A stretch of DNA of 64,000 nucleotides from contig NZ_CP094494.1 in assembly GCF_022810765.1 (NCBI RefSeq), forward strand, positions 2,480,001-2,544,000, read 5' to 3'. This document shows, in pieces, positions 63,167 through 64,000 of the stretch. The notes below the pieces were generated by a model, which was not told where the DNA came from, searched no databases, and saw only the letters and a program-made list of their open reading frames with translations. Numbering within the stretch: position 1 is the first letter of the stretch; each line of letters starts with the position of its first letter. The stretch comes from Winogradskyella sp. MH6. GTDB taxonomy: Bacteria > Bacteroidota > Bacteroidia > Flavobacteriales > Flavobacteriaceae. The translations under genes were made by a program, and so were the position numbers.

Positions 63167-63898
63167 ATGAAAAAAGTAATACTAATTACATTATTAAGCC
63201 TACTAATGATTCCTTCAAATATATTGGCTCAGGATAAAGGAGATGTGGCTTTAGGAATAGCAGGTGGATTACTTGCTATAGGATCAGGCATAGCGGCTGT
63301 AGAGCAAATGAAAGAAAGTGCAGAACTAACAGCTACGCAATGGGTATTGTCAAATTTGCCTGAAAAAACTAGTTTCTCACTTAAAACGTTAGATTTTGAT
63401 GGGAAGAAGCTAAAAGATATGTCTTCAGTTTCAGTTATTTCGTTTAAAATACAAGAATTTACTCCAGGTGACAAACCTGAACTTAACGGTAAAAAAGAGG
63501 TACTCTTAGCCTTTACGAGTCAAGGTTGGATAAATGAATATGGAATCAATTTTGATAAAATAAAATGGTTCCTGATCGATGCGGACGAATGGATGAACAT
63601 GATGGTAGCATACGTAAAAGTGGCTTCTGATGAAAAAGATGAAGCTTCATTGGAGAAGACGTTAGAAGAAGGACGTGTAGTAAATAAAGGTGTGAAAATA
63701 AAAAGTAAACTAACTATACCCTTTTATAAATTGGAAGGAGACATGTATGTAGTTACTGATTATTCTGAAGATATGAAGCTGTTATACAATGAAAGGTCTT
63801 TAGGGATCTTTCTTAAGGATACAAAAGACTTAGTACAAATGGGAAGAGGAGATTTAATCAAGATTCACGAATTTTTCTTTGATGAAGAGGATGATTAG
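63167..63898 (+). CDS. Secreted protein of unknown function, probable target of the two-component system
   Basis: A 243-residue protein from the ATG at 63167, where MKKVILITLLSLLMIPSNILA is a clean signal peptide (quoted in part as MKKVILITLLSLLMIPSNIL). An in-frame start at 63134 overlaps the promoter box and is rejected. A glycine-rich hydrophobic stretch (VALGIAGGLLAIGSGIAAVE) follows the cleavage site, then an acidic soluble domain ending DEEDD. I do not recognise the family. It lies directly under operator 2. Confidence 0.75.
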   Translation: MKKVILITLLSLLMIPSNILAQDKGDVALGIAGGLLAIGSGIAAVEQMKESAELTATQWVLSNLPEKTSFSLKTLDFDGKKLKDMSSVSVISFKIQEFTPGDKPELNGKKEVLLAFTSQGWINEYGINFDKIKWFLIDADEWMNMMVAYVKVASDEKDEASLEKTLEEGRVVNKGVKIKSKLTIPFYKLEGDMYVVTDYSEDMKLLYNERSLGIFLKDTKDLVQMGRGDLIKIHEFFFDEEDD

Positions 63899-63953
63899 CT
63901 ATTAGGCCTTATATCAATCTGAAAACGTTTTTATTTAAGGGCGTTTTTTCATT

Positions 63954-63997
63954 TACGGAAAACCGTAAAGATTATTTAAATAATTGATTTAGTTTCG
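63954..63997 (+). promoter_or_regulatory. Operator 3 with -7-like box at the window end
   Basis: TACGGAAAACCGTA (63954-63967) has the same TACGG/CCGTA half-sites with an AAAA centre. Exactly 22 bases on is TAGTTTCG (63990-63997), which matches TAnnTTTG at five of its six fixed positions. It would control a gene beyond the window. A weak hairpin (GAAAACG/CGTTTTTTC, 63921-63950) precedes it and may terminate the secreted-protein gene. Confidence 0.6.
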
Positions 63998-64000
63998 GTT

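Noticed and set aside
1..64000. CRISPR arrays, IS elements, rRNA genes or complete tRNA genes
   Set aside because: No regularly spaced repeats with unique spacers, no transposase-like proteins with terminal inverted repeats, and no full cloverleaf or rRNA sequence was seen.

Overview
This is a chromosomal segment from a low-GC member of the Bacteroidota, almost certainly a Flavobacteriaceae and probably marine. Four things support this. Three large secreted proteins carry type IX secretion (T9SS) sorting domains. Several promoters match the Bacteroidota TTG-N19..23-TAnnTTTG pattern rather than -35/-10 boxes. The genome context contains typical flavobacterial families (haem-binding CxxCH domain, DUF3124, DUF4836, CarboxypepD_reg-like, LytTR regulators). 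Housekeeping genes (purB, hisS, priA, nadC, rpsF-rpsR-rplI, rdgB, rlmH, trmH) dominate the first half. No CRISPR array, insertion sequence, complete tRNA or rRNA was found.

Layout. 1-9.9 kb: purB with a translationally coupled small membrane protein, a haem-binding protein, a glycosyltransferase, a membrane protein/XRE regulator pair, a sirtuin, trmH, and small SRPBCC and VOC proteins. 10-14.3 kb: a T9SS type B surface protein convergent with a DEAD-box RNA helicase that has a hairpin-rich leader. 14.4-23.7 kb: MarC, DUF3124, rdgB, hpf, rlmH, nadC, a YihY/BrkB protein, priA and a LytTR response regulator. 23.8-29.7 kb: the rpsF-rpsR-rplI operon with a clear promoter and terminator, a GDPD lipoprotein, a small gene broken by an A9 homopolymer, a MacB-type permease, and a hisS whose product has an unusual insert of roughly 80 residues. 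29.7-40.1 kb: two giant T9SS cargo proteins, one with an M14 carboxypeptidase domain, sharing a conserved upstream element.

40.4-47.8 kb: an MBL-fold hydrolase, then an AraC regulator followed by a co-directional run of an acetyltransferase, two cupins, a Tat-signal alcohol dehydrogenase, an aldo/keto reductase, a tautomerase, a DUF2255 protein and an EamA exporter. This resembles the AraC-controlled aldehyde-response arrangement known from YqhC-YqhD-DkgA. 48-51.6 kb: a DUF4836 lipoprotein with an ABC ATPase and FtsX-type permease. 51.7-58.8 kb (minus strand): an S41 peptidase, two beta-lactamase-fold hydrolases, a beta-barrel, an atypical SDR and a TPR/AraC regulator.

58.8-64 kb is the most unusual part. 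A truncated tRNA-Met(CAU) 3' half with its own terminator looks like an attachment-site scar marking the left edge of an inserted region. To its right lie a membrane protein whose upstream region has four exactly 11-bp-phased TTTCC repeats, and an operon of a tiny proline-rich lipoprotein, a TPR histidine kinase and a LuxR-type response regulator. Immediately after these come three copies of a TACGG-N4-CCGTA dyad. Each copy lies exactly 22 bp upstream of a TAnnTTTG-like box: the first precedes a terminator-ended candidate small RNA, the second a secreted protein, and the third the window end. This is read here as the local regulon of the two-component system and is the best candidate for an undescribed system in the window.
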